NCBI GenBank assembly: GCA_963070105.1
Contig: OY718807.1
Location: forward strand, 9,114,483-9,178,482
DNA: 64,000 bases
Direction: 5' to 3'
From: Litomosoides sigmodontis
Taxonomy: Eukaryota; Nematoda; Chromadorea; Rhabditida; Onchocercidae
Part shown: in pieces, positions 1-13,785 of the stretch
How positions within the stretch are numbered: the first letter of the stretch is position 1
Layout: every line of letters begins with the position of its first letter
Position numbers and translations under genes: made by a program
Notes under the pieces: generated by a model
Told to the model about the DNA's origin: nothing
Seen by the model: only the letters and a program-made list of their open reading frames with translations
Databases searched by the model: none

Positions 1-297
1 TGTCTTTGTAATTACGGCAGTATTAATTATACTTTATTTTGAAGAAATTTCCATTGCTTCTTCTAGCCTACTATTATGTAATCGCTTTTCAATATTAGTG
101 GTATTAGTAGTAGTTTGAACCGGTTCTGTCTTATTCGCTTCGAGTTTTCAAGAATATCACCGTTTTTCTTTACCATCCTGTTACTGATCATCACATTGTG
201 GTGTCATAATTTCGTGCCAACTTGGTAGTTCATGATGGCTGATTGTAAGTGTATTTTTTCTCTGATAAAAATTTCTGCAAGATACAGAAATTTCTAG
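1..297 (+). other. Degenerate or unresolved upstream part of the prolyl oligopeptidase gene
   Basis: No clean open exon is seen here. A frame ending at a good GTAAGT donor (exon end 244, phase 0, compatible with the next exon at 298) shows a weak likeness to the family (residues GVII near 209-220) but contains TGA at 185-187 and 233-235. It could be an intron remnant, an exon broken by base errors, or a true loss of reading frame. Confidence 0.35.
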
Positions 298-2770
298 GAA
301 ATTCGTCGAATCAAGGCGAAAGGCATAGATACGAGCAAATTCGTCGTAAAACAAGTTTTTTGTGAAAGCAAAGATGGGACAAAGGCTAGTTTGTTGATTT
401 TGAAGAAACTATGGTAAACAAGACCATAACAATATTGATTTGAAGAACTGTTGTAACCGTAGTGAAGTTATGAGCATCATATTTCAAATCATAAAACTTA
501 AATAAGATAACAGTCACAGTTGCAAATACCATTAATATTTGAGTAGCAGTCGGAAAGTGGGTCTGATGATGATGACCCTATTAGGAGCACCTGAAATAAA
601 CTTATTTGAAAGCCTTCAGGTACCGCTATACATTGTTCACAACAAGGATTTGGAATTGAATGGAAATACTCCAACCTTACTTTACGGATATGGCGGGTTT
701 AACGTTGCTGAAATGCCATACTTTTCCGTTTCGCGTATGTTATTCCTGGATAACTTCAAGGGTGTTTTTGTTTTGGCTAATTTACGTGGAGGAAGGTAAA
801 TCTGTTCACATTCTTATATTATTTAGTAGTTAGAGCATTCAGTTCTACCTGTACATGAATTGAAACGTTTTCAATTTCATAATGACATTAACATTTTAAT
901 TGTTTTTCTAAAGTACTAGCACATGCAATTTTTGAAGCTTTGTGCTCTTGGTGGTTTGTAGTTTCTCCGATATACTACTGAGGAAAGTGTATCAGACTAA
1001 CTTTTGTACGTTACAGTGAATATGGAGAAAAGTGGCATGAAGGTGGAATGCGAGAACGAAAGCAAAATGTCTTTGATGACTTTATAGCTGCTGCTGAATA
1101 TCTTATCAATAATAATTACACATCATCAAGAAGGTCGGAGTTAGCCGTTCATAAAAGTCACTATTTTGGCATGAATTAAGCTTGAAAAAATAGTGTGGCC
1201 AATTATTACCTTCTAAAAAAAGGAATTTTCAAAAAAGTTTAAAAGCTCCTGAACGTGGACTATAATACGGCAAGCTGGAGATTTTTTTTTTACAGTGTAT
1301 GCAATGTTTTTATTAACTTCTGCGCATGATTTTTTGGATTTTGAAATTTCCGAAATTTTATTTTAGACTAGCTATACGTGGCGGCTCAAATGGTGGCTTA
1401 TTAGTTGCTGCGGTTTCGCAACAACGTCCAGAGCTTTTTGGTGCTGTTGTGAACCAAGTCGGGTATGATTAAACTTAATATACTTTAGCAATTAGTCGAT
1501 GTACTATTCCTTACGTAGTTATGTCTTTAAAATTATATAATGAAGACAGACATTATTCATTGTTATGAATAGGAAAAGTGAGAAGTAGTAGTGAATATTT
1601 TAATATATTTTTTGGAACGATTTAATTATAACTGGGGCAAAGTAGTTGGACAAGATGAAATTATTTTTCCCATTACTCTGCGGTTCTTTTTTTCAGTGTG
1701 CTTGATATGTTGCGATATCACAAATTTACTATTGGTAGTGCATGGATACCGGAGTATGGCAATCCCACCGAAGCATCTGATTTTGAATTCATTTACAAGT
1801 ACGTTATACAAATTTCTTTAAGTTTTGATACTTCCTACCCTAATTTTTGTATTCGCCATAATTTTCTATTTTTAGATTATCTAATTGACATTGATATCGC
1901 AATTTTTACTCTATCTTTAGCCTTAGACTCATCATATGTACTTCATTTAAAGTCATTCATTAAATTCGTTAGCTGAAATCAGGCATTGATTTTTATATTG
2001 TTGACGAAGTCATTTATTTACATGTATGAACTTTCCTGTCAAAAATCAGAGTCTTATCTTTACATAAGTTATTGACAGTTTTCTTTATAAATTTTCTTTA
2101 CAGTTTTTAACTTTTTTTCAGCATAGAAAAAAGCATTGAAAAAGTATTGGCATGGAAAAATGTTCATGTTCAGTTTTTAGATATTCTCCACTCCATAATA
2201 TTGAAATTCCGAATAAAGGCTACCAGTGGCCATCTACAATGCTTACGACAGCTGATCACGATGATCGTGTAGTACCTTCGCATTCCCTGAAATATATGGC
2301 TCGCTTATACGAAGCCGCTCAATCTTCTAATAGTTTCCAGAAAAAGCCGCTTATTATACGTGTAGATGTTAAAGCTGGCCATGGATCTGGCAAGCCTACA
2401 AGTAAACTTGTAAGTTGTTCCTCATTCCTTTCAATGTCAAAGGACGGCACTTGGTACAATTCATGCATAAATAATGCTTTGAATAAAAGAAATTGCAGCC
2501 CTTTTGAATTGCAGTCATATTTTATTTTGATGTAATATTTCAAGTCGAAACAAATTCAAGTAACAAGGTAAGGTGAAGATTAAAACAAGCAGACTATAAT
2601 CATTTCCTGTTTGTTGAGAATGCGGGGGATATTGGGGTGGTTGAAAAGCAGTTAGATCCAAGAGTTCCCTAGAATTAAAATTTTGCTTCTAATTTCAGAT
2701 CGATGAAACAGTGGATGTGTACTGTTTTCTGCAAAGAGTGTTGGATCTGAAATGGCATGAAAGTGAATGA
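298..2770 (+). CDS. PREP: Prolyl oligopeptidase (prolyl endopeptidase), 3' part of gene, catalytic domain
   Basis: Cytosolic serine peptidase (family S9A) that cleaves short peptides after proline. Exons read as 298-384, 620-795, 1017-1133, 1367-1462, 1697-1798, 2181-2409 and 2699-2770; all junctions keep frame and give about 292 residues, matching the C-terminal alpha/beta-hydrolase domain of the roughly 710-residue family. Seen motifs: LLYGYGGFN, the nucleophile motif GGSNGG (Ser codon 1386-1388), ADHDDRVVP (catalytic Asp, first of the DD pair by family comparison, 2260-2262) and AGHGSGKP (catalytic His 2380-2382), so the triad is intact. The N-terminal propeller is not in the window or not readable. 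Oddities: the first intron has a GC donor at 385, and the phase-compatible segment just upstream (to 244) carries two in-frame TGA codons. The gene may therefore be decayed at its 5' side or mis-assembled; the family identity is secure. Confidence 0.93.
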
Positions 2771-4604
2771 TATTTGAATTTAATATAACAGCCATTTTTA
2801 TATCTTATATCTTTCGAAATCCTTTTTGTTACATTTCGTTCCATGCTGTCACCTCTAATCCTGGGATCTTCCAGCCCAATCACTTTATACCATTTACAAA
2901 TGAACGTTGATTTTCTGATCATTTCCATTAACACTTGTTACCTGCACGTTGTTACATTTGTCAATGCAAATTTAAAATTGGATAAATACTTCGAATTGAA
3001 CTGTGAACAGCAAATCATGTTGGAAATGATCAAGCTGATATGTTTCGCAAGAAATTTGAAAAGGAAGAAAATGAAGTGGTGTGAAACGATATCAAAATAT
3101 GGATAAAATTATGATGAATAACGAATAGCTAGCTCACTAAGAGGTACGACAAGTATTCACTTGGATCAGTTGTCAGTAATCTGATGATAACACAATAGAG
3201 TAAAATTTGAGCAAAAGATTGGAAGAGACACTAATAAACTAATCTACAGTGTAACGGAAGCTACTTTAGTGTTATCAGTTTAAACTAATAAATTGACGCT
3301 AATTTGAAATTTTTTCAAAAATTCATACTATATGTGAAACTAAATGAAATGATAGAATTGGTATCTTCAAATAGAGATTAAAAACTTTTCAAATTTAATC
3401 TAATTTTTTAAATCATTTAACTCAATTCACTTTACTTACGATATTTGAAGTTGCTGCGTAATTTTAGCAATTTCTGCAACAAGCATTGTTGACTTCCTGC
3501 AATTAGTGAAGATTTTTCGACTGAAATTTTCAGTTTTATATTTGTTGTGTAAATGAATTACGGTAATGGAAAAATGCACTAATACAACTGATGGAAATTG
3601 AGACATTCGGAAGCTTTGTAAAACGAGCAATTTATGATATTTTTAGCGGGAAAACGAGTGGAAGACTCAGGTTAAATTTGATACAGTATAACACTATAAC
3701 ACTGGGCATTATACGGTGCACACGTATACACTCAGGAAAGATAGTTGCTACTGTACGGTATACCCGAAAAGAAGTTGTGATGGTCCCTCACCCCCGGAAA
3801 GAATTTTTGGGATAATCCCCGAGGGAATTCCGCACCGTACAACGATGTCAGAATGATAGCATAGTTTTGGATGTAAATAGCAAGAAAGTTATCCGAGGAA
3901 GCATGCCCATTGGTTGATGAGTGCAAGTGGCAAGAGCAACGATATGCAAATTTTCTGCATTCCCGTTTTTCGACAGACGAAGTACTCACGTCATTCCATC
4001 CTCATTCTTTCTGCAACATGCGCTCATGGGAGGTGGTCGGGTGAGGTTGGTTCTGCTCGAAGTAGTTGAGTTCGTTGGGGGATTGCGTGTTGGTGGTGAG
4101 GAAAAGAGGTAACGTGAGCGTAAACGGATTGAAAACCGGATCCGGAAGACGGATTAAGAAGAGGGCTGCAGGAGAATGGATTTGCGAAGAAGGAAGGTAA
4201 ATCGAGCATGAATCTGGGAAAACTTCGGAGATGAAGAAAGAAGGGGATTGCAAGGAGGGATCTTGCGAGAGAATTCAAGAAATGAATCGGAGAGGGGGAG
4301 AGGAAGAGAGAGAGAGAGAGAGAGAGATAGAAATTGAAAAGTTGTAACAACGAAAAGGATACTAAAAGACTTCGAACAAATGAGAAGATCGAGGAGACAC
4401 CGGAAAATGACCGGAGATTGAGAGCGAATATCAGTCAGGATTCGAGAGGTAGAAGGATACAGAAATCCACTGGAGGGAGAGAAACCGGAACAGCTGAGAA
4501 GGATAGTTTAAAAGTTGCGAGATTAAAAATTACTTGCCGGAAATGAGATGTTGTCAACCTGCGTAAGGTAATTGTGGCATTAGGTTATTTTGCGTGTTTT
4601 TCAG
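2771..4604. other. Intergenic spacer
   Basis: About 1.8 kb between the peptidase stop and the coiled-coil gene. Several AATAAA-like sequences occur (for example 3287-3292). A purine-rich stretch with a (GA)n run lies at 4303-4327. The open frames here are low complexity or lack splice support; I see no gene. Confidence 0.5.
4594..4604 (+). promoter_or_regulatory. Candidate trans-splice or 5'UTR acceptor of the coiled-coil gene
   Basis: GTGTTTTTCAG with no convincing donor close upstream (the nearest, at 4568, would make a 37-nt intron). It lies 155 nt before the first in-frame ATG. This fits spliced-leader addition in nematodes, but is not proven. Confidence 0.35.
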
Positions 4605-4759
4605 CCAACTGCGTTTAATATACGTTTAACGTGAAATTGTCTCTCTTCTGGAAATCAATCGTTCAGTGATTCGATCGCACTCATTGCACCGAGTAGTTCA
4701 AAGTGGAAAGAGCTTCTGCTTATCGTGTGAGAATTAATCGCTATATTACTGAAGAAGGT

Positions 4760-7700
4760 ATGAATAATTTGATTGTAAAAGCTAAACAGAAATTTCGCAT
4801 GATCGCTCCTTATTTACCAGATGTGGCGAAGACTACAAGTGAAATATTTCGCATTATAATAATTTCAGATTTTTGTTCCCCAATTCCTGCCATCCATCAT
4901 CAATTAAGAAAAAAGAAAATGTTCGCATTCTCAGCTCAAAAATTGCACGTAAACCAAAATTGTCAGCTACGTCAAATTTTGGAAGCTCCTGAAGAGGATG
5001 TTGATTTGAGTAACTTGCAACAGCAGTACATTTTGAATGATATTCAAACGCAGTGCGAACGAATTGAGCATATCAAGCAACGACTGATGGAATATCAGGC
5101 AATCTTACAACGTTTACGTCTGTTACGCTCAGCAAAAAATGCAACGGGATGTCAGCCGAAGCATAGTACGGCGATAGAAGGAAATACGAATGAAGTAAGT
5201 AAAAGACTTATTTTGATATGTTAATTTAAATAAGAAAAATGGGCAAGTGCAATTGAGATAGTTGAAGAAGCATTTGGAGATTCAGAGAAAATTTAAAAAT
5301 AGGAAACAGTTTTTGACAGATCAAAATTGTCAAAGTGCTAAATTATGTATGAATAATAACTGGTAGTTATTATTGCATATGATACTTTTAAAAGTGTTTG
5401 AAGAATTTTTCAGTTGAAGTTACGGTTATAATTGAAATTAAAGTTTAAATTTTTAGTTTTCAGCTCAATTTGAGTTAAAGCTAAAGCAGTAAATTCGATT
5501 AAATTTATTAAACTTTGAATTGAAATATTAAACAATAATAGTAACTCTAATTTGCACCAATGGCGCGTCGACATGCAATACCATTTTACCTTCCTTTTTC
5601 ATATTTCAGCAAGCAAGTCCAACCGTTCAGCATTATTTTGCTCCATTAAATGGCGAGCAAAATACTTCCTCTCAACAACTACTTCAACAGCAAGTTCACG
5701 TACAACGTGAACATCAAAGTGGAAATATGGGTAACATCGACGGTAGTGTTCTGCAGATGAACGAAACATCCATGCATTTGCGAAAACAACGCTCTAACAG
5801 GAAGAGTCATAGGTTGAGGCGTGCAGTAAAGAATGCATTACGTGAGAAACGTATTGTTGACGAGAAACTACGTGAAACATTGAAAAAAAATGAAGCGGAA
5901 GTGAAATATTCTGCTAAATTAAAAAGGGATGTAGCAGTGCTGAAATCTAAAATTCATCAATTGAATTTGAAATTGAAGCAGAAGGAACGCTTGTGCAACG
6001 ATTCTAAAATACGTCTAGCAATACATGGTGAAACAGCATCACTTGCTTGTCGACAAATTCATAATGCAAATAAACGATGCGCCGAACTAATTGAGGAAAA
6101 TAAACAACTACATGTGAAATATACCGCCTCATGCCTGGAAGTAAACAATTTCCGACTATTTCACGTTAAATTTGAGGCGGAGCTAGATCGTGTGAAAGCT
6201 GAAAATAAGAAGCACAATGATGAAGTGCACAAGTTGAAGGAAGTAATGGATGCTGAAATGACATCACTCGTTCAGGTTCTCGAGGAGAATCACAATCTTC
6301 TCACGCAAAAGACTGAAATAGTTAATTGGTTAATTTGTGAAAATTTAAAAAACAAAAAGAGAGTGGAGGAATTGGAGGAATTGAAGCGAAATTTGGAGGA
6401 GGAAATTCGTAGCACCAATGCTGTCCTCCAAGCACAACATCAGGAACTGCAAGTGTACGAAGCAAATCAAAAAATTCATGAAAAAAATCTGCTTCAAAGC
6501 AACCAGCAACAATTAACCGCAAATGCTGCTGAGCAAATTACTGACCAATTTCAACAAGCTTCTCAGATAAATTCCATCTATCATGTTGTTGGCTGTCACA
6601 ATCGTATGACGTATATGCTTGAACGAATTGATGTAAGTGATTTTTTCTTTCGCTCATTTCTCTCTCTCTCTCCCCTCTTTCGCTTTCTTCCTATTTTTTT
6701 TAAAAAAAAAATCTCAATTTTTGATTTTAGTTGTAAAATGATTATGAGATGTGCGATGATTAGAGTGATTTTAATAAATGATAAGCTAAATGATAGTGAT
6801 ATTTCGCATTAAAATCATTGATAGTAATTAACGACCAATTTGAACTTTTTCTTTTCAGAAATTTCTTTATATTTTATGCCAGCAAAATGCTCAATTTCTG
6901 CAAAGAAATGATTTAGACGTGCAGCTGGTCTATCTTCCAACATACAACGTGACATTTTCTTTTTCCTTTTTAATTTCGATTAAGTAAGAAAATAATGAAA
7001 GTAATTGAGAAATTTTAAGATATACTTTTGGATTTTGTACAGAATTATAACATATCCTTGGATTTATCACCAGAATGTATCAGTTAATCGGATGATTGTA
7101 TTAAATTAAGAATTTATAAAAAAAAATTGAAATGAAAATTTACCATACACACACCCACTCCCTCCCACTCTCTTTCCCTTTCTCTCCGTAACGTTTCATT
7201 CCAATGTATCTTCCAGCCAATACCGAACAATCCGAATGTACCACTTACTCAGACTATGCTCGCAGAAGGAATTAATCAGAATTTTGTATTCCCGAATATG
7301 CGTAAGTTTTTAAATTAAATTTACGCTAATATTTCCTTTTTCTTTCGAATCATTAAGGCAGCATTTATTGTCTAATTTTAAATAAGTGAAAACAGACTAA
7401 GAGAAATTAGGAAAGTACAAATTTCTTTGCCTTTTTTTCCCTCATCCTTATAACTTTTTCCGGATATTTCAGCGATGCAATTTTGCAAGGAACAAATTCA
7501 TGCCTCTCTCTCTCCCTCTCTCTCTCTCTCTCTTTCATCTACCGAATTTCTTTCATTACAGTAGAAAGTGTTAAATGCAAATTTTATGCATTTTACAATC
7601 TAAATTTAGATTTAATAATGATATTTTTAGCACCAAGCATGAACAATGAAGCGGAAGTAGCTGGGCCATCGAATCAAATCAATAACGGTCATGGTCAAAA

Positions 7701-7981
7701 TGAACAATGTGGACGAAATGGTCAATCAGATGCCAGTGATACTGAGGAGGTATGATTCATAGGTTTTAACTTTTTCAACCTTTTTTTTTTCATTATATTT
7801 ATCAATTGTCACTTTCTATTAGCCACTTCTCGTTATCTACCAATAGCACTCGTGAAATTTAGTCAAACTACGACTATTTAATATATTTCATTGTAAAATA
7901 ATTTGGCAATCCGATGAATGTAAGTGTGAAATTTTTATTAATTGTTAATTTCACTTTCAGATAAACGTTCAGATATGCTAA
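4760..7981 (+). CDS. Unrecognised Gln-rich coiled-coil protein, about 600 residues
   Basis: I do not recognise this family. Exons read as 4760-5194, 5610-6632, 6859-6948, 7217-7301, 7631-7749 and 7961-7981; all junctions are in frame with GT donors and AG acceptors, and the model ends at TAA 7979-7981. The first exon has a helical segment (QTQCERIEHIKQRL, near 5049-5090). Exon 2 starts Gln-rich, then runs as a basic and then heptad-like coiled coil for about 250 residues, which suggests a scaffold or cytoskeletal role (inference). The C-terminus is Asn/Gly/Gln-rich and ends acidic (DASDTEE). The frame is open from a TAG at 4694, so the first ATG is 4760; an alternative is ATG 4919, 49 nt after an AATTTCAG acceptor at 4868. 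A strong TTTTTCAG at 4604 could be a leader or 5'UTR acceptor. The last two exons are the least certain. Splice variants with the longer frame at 7472-7500 are possible. Confidence 0.6.
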
Positions 7982-9695
7982 ATGTGGTTTCGCTTTGGAG
8001 ATACCGCAATGCGAAGAAATAATATTCGTTTTTTTACAAAAAAAAAATGTTAACCAAGTGTTTGAACTATGTACTAATATATTTTTCTGTGTTCTCTTGT
8101 TTTTCCTCAATCATTCACTTATAATTTATGCTATTTGATTGTATCAATCATTTTCATCCAACATTTTTTAAATGTTAATTTTTTTCAGCTTATCTTTCAT
8201 TTTCAAATTATATTTCTCAGGAAGCATAAAAAATTACAAAAAACTAAAAAAAAAAGAAATAAGTTAAGTTCACTCTATCACTCTACCAAATTCGTTTTTT
8301 TTTCCAATAAATACGAAAGGATAGGAAGGGCTTAGGAATAGGTAAGCAACAAAACATTTTAGTGACGTATTTCGCTTTTTGCTTTTGAATTATTACAACT
8401 CAAAAAAAAAATGCTATTTTTCAAACTCTTTCTTAATTAATGCGAATAATTGATGCTGTGTTACAGTGGTAAGTGCAAAAAATAATTTTGCACTTTTTTC
8501 TTCATTTATTAATTGGTTTTCAAATTTGCCTTATTAATTTAATTCAATTACTTGGCAGTTAAAATTTGACCTATTCCCTCTTGTTTTCACTAAGCAATTG
8601 TTTTTTTCTTTATTCCTATCAATAATTTTCTGCCTTTTTTTCCGTTGTTTAGCTGATTTTTTTTTCAAAAATTTAAAATTAAAAATTTTTTCTTTCCCAT
8701 TTCACTGATTTCCCTTATCAATTGAAATTGTTTGAATTGAATTGACCAATTCTTTCTTTTTTCCATTATTAAATGCCTCTCAATTTACACCATTAATCTC
8801 TTATCGTTATTACCTTTACTGGTTGCTTTCAAATTTGTATTAGTAAATTTTTGCTGCAAGCATCAGTTGCACTGACGTAATTTTTAGCATAAATGTTTTT
8901 TTTTCAAATCGCCCATTCAATCAAAATTATTTTTGAAAAATGCAAAATTATGCATTTAATTAAAGAAATGCAAAATTGGACATTACTTTGAAGTAAAATT
9001 AATGAAAAGCAAACATTCAACTGAAATTCAAACGCATTCTTTTCATCCTTTTGCTGTGTTCTCTAAAATTGTATTCCTTAGCTTCTTTTTTCAACAATTT
9101 TCGTTCGTTCGTTTCTTTAAGTGTAAACTTTTACGTTTGCGTTAATGAAATTTCTTTCACTTTCGTTTTTGCTAATTAGCACAAATTAGAAGCAAAGGAA
9201 AATAATCAGTTATTGCATGAGGTAAAATGTAAGGGAAGGAGAGAAAGAGTTTATCGAACGTAAAAGATTAGATATAATTTTGGACCTCTTACTTTTTTCC
9301 CTCTCTCTCCCTCTCACCCTCCCTCCCTCCCTCCCTCCATCACCATCCTCTCCTTTCACCTCATCGGAAAACCTTTTTCATTTTTACTCCTCACAAGTTT
9401 TCAGTCAGTGATTTAAGTGAGAGGTGAGGTTATGTAGTATGCCAGTGTCAGTGAGGTGGCTATTAGTTTAGTTTCATTTCTTATTGCTTCCCAAAATACC
9501 ACACTCCGTTATTTCAATCAAATTTTCATCATTCATTCGTTTGGCAAAGGTGAAATTTGACGAAATCTTTTCCTTTTTCTTTTTTTTTTTTAAATTTCAC
9601 GCAATGAATTCAGCGTATATTTCGTAAAAGTTATGAGATAAACAAACATATCAACTAGGAATGAAACTTCTAGTCGCATTAATTTTCCACATTTG
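7982..9695. other. AT-rich gene-free sequence with pyrimidine tract
   Basis: No supported exons. It holds many oligo-T and oligo-A runs and a (CT)n/(CCCT)n tract at about 9298-9338. Short open frames such as 8135-8335 are Lys/Phe/Ile-rich and look like chance. Confidence 0.5.
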
Positions 9696-9895
9696 NNNNN
9701 NNNNNNNNNNNNNNNNNNNNNNNNNNNNNNNNNNNNNNNNNNNNNNNNNNNNNNNNNNNNNNNNNNNNNNNNNNNNNNNNNNNNNNNNNNNNNNNNNNNN
9801 NNNNNNNNNNNNNNNNNNNNNNNNNNNNNNNNNNNNNNNNNNNNNNNNNNNNNNNNNNNNNNNNNNNNNNNNNNNNNNNNNNNNNNNNNNNNNNN
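9696..9895. other. Assembly gap, 200 N
   Basis: Exactly 200 unknown bases. The round number suggests a scaffolding placeholder rather than a measured gap. Frames that run through it are artefacts. Confidence 0.99.
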
Positions 9896-10494
9896 TTTCT
9901 ACATTTGGGCGCTTGTTTTCCTCAGGTTGATGTCGGCCGCAGTGCTTTCAAATGATGCGCATTCCGTGATGCGGCAATTTTGAAGTTTTTAATAGAAAAC
10001 ACAGGTAAAGGAGCGGAAGCAAACAACAGCTGTAGGTTTCGAACAAAATTAATGACTTAAGCATTGTACATCGAAGATGTTGAAAAGTGCGGGTTGAATT
10101 GAGTGTGCAGCGGTGGCGGAAAAATTTTTGCGCCATTGTATCAGTGCTTTTAGCTATCAAACTATTTTCACTGTATGTTTTATTTTTCGGTCTTTCTTTT
10201 TAATCACTAATTTTAAACTTTTTTATTTATCATAATTTGCATTTTTTCAAATCTCATTTTTTGAGAAGTCCTTCACACAAATAACATTTAATTATGTCGT
10301 TAGACTTAGTTGCCAAGCAACGCATGAAATTAATTTTAAATTATGCCCATAAAATGAAAAACCAAGTTGTATATAGCAGATTGCTTATTTCCGCAAAAAA
10401 AAGTAACAGCAATAGCAAGCAATTATAATATTAATAACATTAACGACAATAGCAACAACACTAGTAATAATATTGACAAAAAAATAAATGTAAT

Positions 10495-11101
<607 letters not shown>

Positions 11102-11112
11102 CACAACAAATG

Positions 11113-11518
11113 ATAAATAATAAATAATAAATAATAAATAATAAATAATAAATAATAAATAATAAATAATAAATAATAAATAATAAATAATAAATAATAA
11201 ATAATAAATAATAAATAATAAATAATAAATAATAAATAATAAATAATAAATAATAAATAATAAATAATAAATATTAAATAATAAATAATAAATAATAAAT
11301 AATAAATAATAAATAATAAATAATAAATAACAAATAATAAATAATAAATAATAAATAATAAATAATAAATAACAAATAATAAATAATAAATAATAAATAA
11401 TAAATAATAAATAATAAATAATAAATAATAAATAATAAATAATAAATAATAAATAATAAATAATAAATACCAAATAACAAATAACAAATAACAAATAATA
11501 AATAACAAATAATAATAA
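11113..11518. repeat. AAATAAT heptanucleotide tandem repeat
   Basis: About 57 copies of a 7-bp unit follow directly on the (TAA)n array, with a few variants (AAATATT near 11270, AAATAAC near 11330, 11370 and clustered at 11468-11510). The variant density rises at the far end, as expected for older repeat edges. Confidence 0.95.
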
Positions 11519-13785
11519 TATGCAATAATTTGTAGCATGAGATGTTTGTTATTGAAATAGAAAGAACGAAGCTGAAAAATGAAATTTACAAAAAGAAAGT
11601 AGCAAACAGTTTCTTGCGCTATTTAACAAAGAAACGATAATACCGGTGTATAAACGGTTCAAAAAAAATTTTTTAAGAAACACAGAGCAAATTTTACTGG
11701 AACACAGACATTAGCGCCACTTGTTTGTTTCGTTCATCATTAATCCCTGACAGTATTTCAATTTTTTCCTCTGAAAACATTTCACTTTTTTTTTTGTTTT
11801 CGTCACTCGCGAAAGATAAGTGCTTAAAAAATTTGAAATCATATATTTACAATATGGCCGAAAATTATCATTTCTTTCCTCAAAATATTATTTTTTCTTT
11901 CGACGTGCATAAACAATGAGATATTTCTTGGTAAGTTTTAATTGAAATATTTCGACGAGTTTTAAATTTCTCTTCATAATTCACTGTTTTCTTTTCACTT
12001 AAAATGTGACGTTTGTTTTGAAATAAAATTGATTGTTCTTTTTTTTAACAAGGAAAAATAAACAGCGAGTGTTTTGAGAGACTCGTTTCGTCTATGTTAC
12101 TGTTAGTCAAATTTTGATTAGCACTGCCATTGGATATTTAAAATGTATTTATTTTCATATAAAAGAAAAGTGAGAAACGAAAAAATTTTATTGTTTAATT
12201 TTTTTTTCAATAATTTGCAATTTGAAGTTTTTTTGCTCAGGCTTAGCAATTTGATTATGCTACCGCTGTGCTTCTATGTTCTTCATTCTTCTTTCTACTG
12301 TAATTCGTTTAATTTTTTCTAATTCATTTAATTTTATTCATTTTAGGTATTTTCTTTAAATAAAAAATATTAAATCTAAAAGAAATGTTAACATTTTTTG
12401 AGGAAAATGATATTAAATTTTATGGGAAATTTTAAAATTTACCGCAATTATTTTTTATTTCATAAATAGCAAAATGAAACAAAAGTAATCAATTTATGCT
12501 AAAATCATTTTCATTTATTTACAGCATAAAATTAACGAATATTTCGTCTGAAAAATAAATGATATGATTAATGATTGATAATAGCACGCAAAGACGGACA
12601 CGTACGTAAGCAATAACGGATCAATAATTCATATCGGTGGTATATAAATAACTAACTATACTCAGAATCCGGTTAGCAATCATTTCAAATAGGTAAATAA
12701 TTGATTTGGAGCATTGAAAATCTTTCAAAAAGATTAATTAGTTAATGACAGGCAATGTTTCGTCTTTTTTGTTTAAATTAATAGGTTAATTAATTAATTT
12801 ACTACAGTTCGCTATCATCGAATTACCGTTAATACTGCAAACCAAACATTTATCCAAAATTTCTTATCATTTTTTTTTGTTGCAATTAATCTCTTCTTTT
12901 ATGATTTCATTTAATGTAAATAAAATTAATTAATTTTTTCGCGGTTTCCTGTCAAATTAGACGAAAATAAGTGAAAATTTTCATCATTACACTGTTAATT
13001 GAATGCAAAGGATTAATGGATAGTTAGTTCTTTGGTAGATTTTATTAAGTATTCGAGTAATTGTGTTCTGTTATCATCTCATTGCGTGTTTAAGTTTTAA
13101 TTCAATTATGCTTCCAACGAATTTTAACCATTCCTTCCATTTTCGCTTCCTGTTCTTTTCAAATCAAATTAATAATTGGCGAAACTATTTGATATTAATT
13201 AAATGAACTTCTAATAAATTAATGTATATCAGCTAATATTTATAAAATTAATTCAACGTGAGGGCGAAGAGGAAAATCATCCCATCCCTATCATATGATT
13301 GCAATTAAACTTCCAATTAGCAAAAAAAGGAAAGTAAAATTTCAAGAGCACTCTGACGTTGAGAAAGTGAACGCTTAACGCAACCGCTTTACTAGCAAAC
13401 GGTTTTACACGTTTCATATATGAATAAAGTATTGCAACTGAAATGAACGCAAACTAGCGTTAAATTCGTTCTTTTGAAAATGATTTGCAGTAGGGGCGAT
13501 GAAAAGTTCACGTGATTTATTGCAGCAAGACTAATTGCACTCTTCACTTAATTAGCTTAATTTAATTGCAAATTTAACGTTTCTACAAATATAAGTAATA
13601 CTGGAAATGAATTCTATAAATGATTTTCATTACTATCAAATGATAGCAACTGTATCGAAATAAAAATGGCGAAAAAGGTTGAATTTTAAGCTATCGCTTA
13701 AAAAAAAATAATTCCTTTCCGAATTCGTACTTTTACAATTGCTTAATTTAAAATGTAATTTTTAGAGTAAGTGAGATTGATTATT
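11519..13785. other. Gene-free AT-rich spacer
   Basis: No coding exon could be supported on either strand. It is the 5' flank of the type I membrane protein gene and may carry its promoter; no motif stands out. Confidence 0.45.

Noticed and set aside
3700..3840. Possible small transposon (repeated ACGGT/ACCGT words)
   Set aside because: The inverted words are only 5-8 bp and no target-site duplication or second copy was seen.
4024..4350. Minus-strand Ser/Pro/Leu-rich frame of 108 codons
   Set aside because: Driven by a CT-rich tract; no splice sites or family match, and it overlaps the likely 5' region of a plus-strand gene.
9661..9983. Open frames across the N gap
   Set aside because: Unknown bases were read as sense codons; not evidence of coding.
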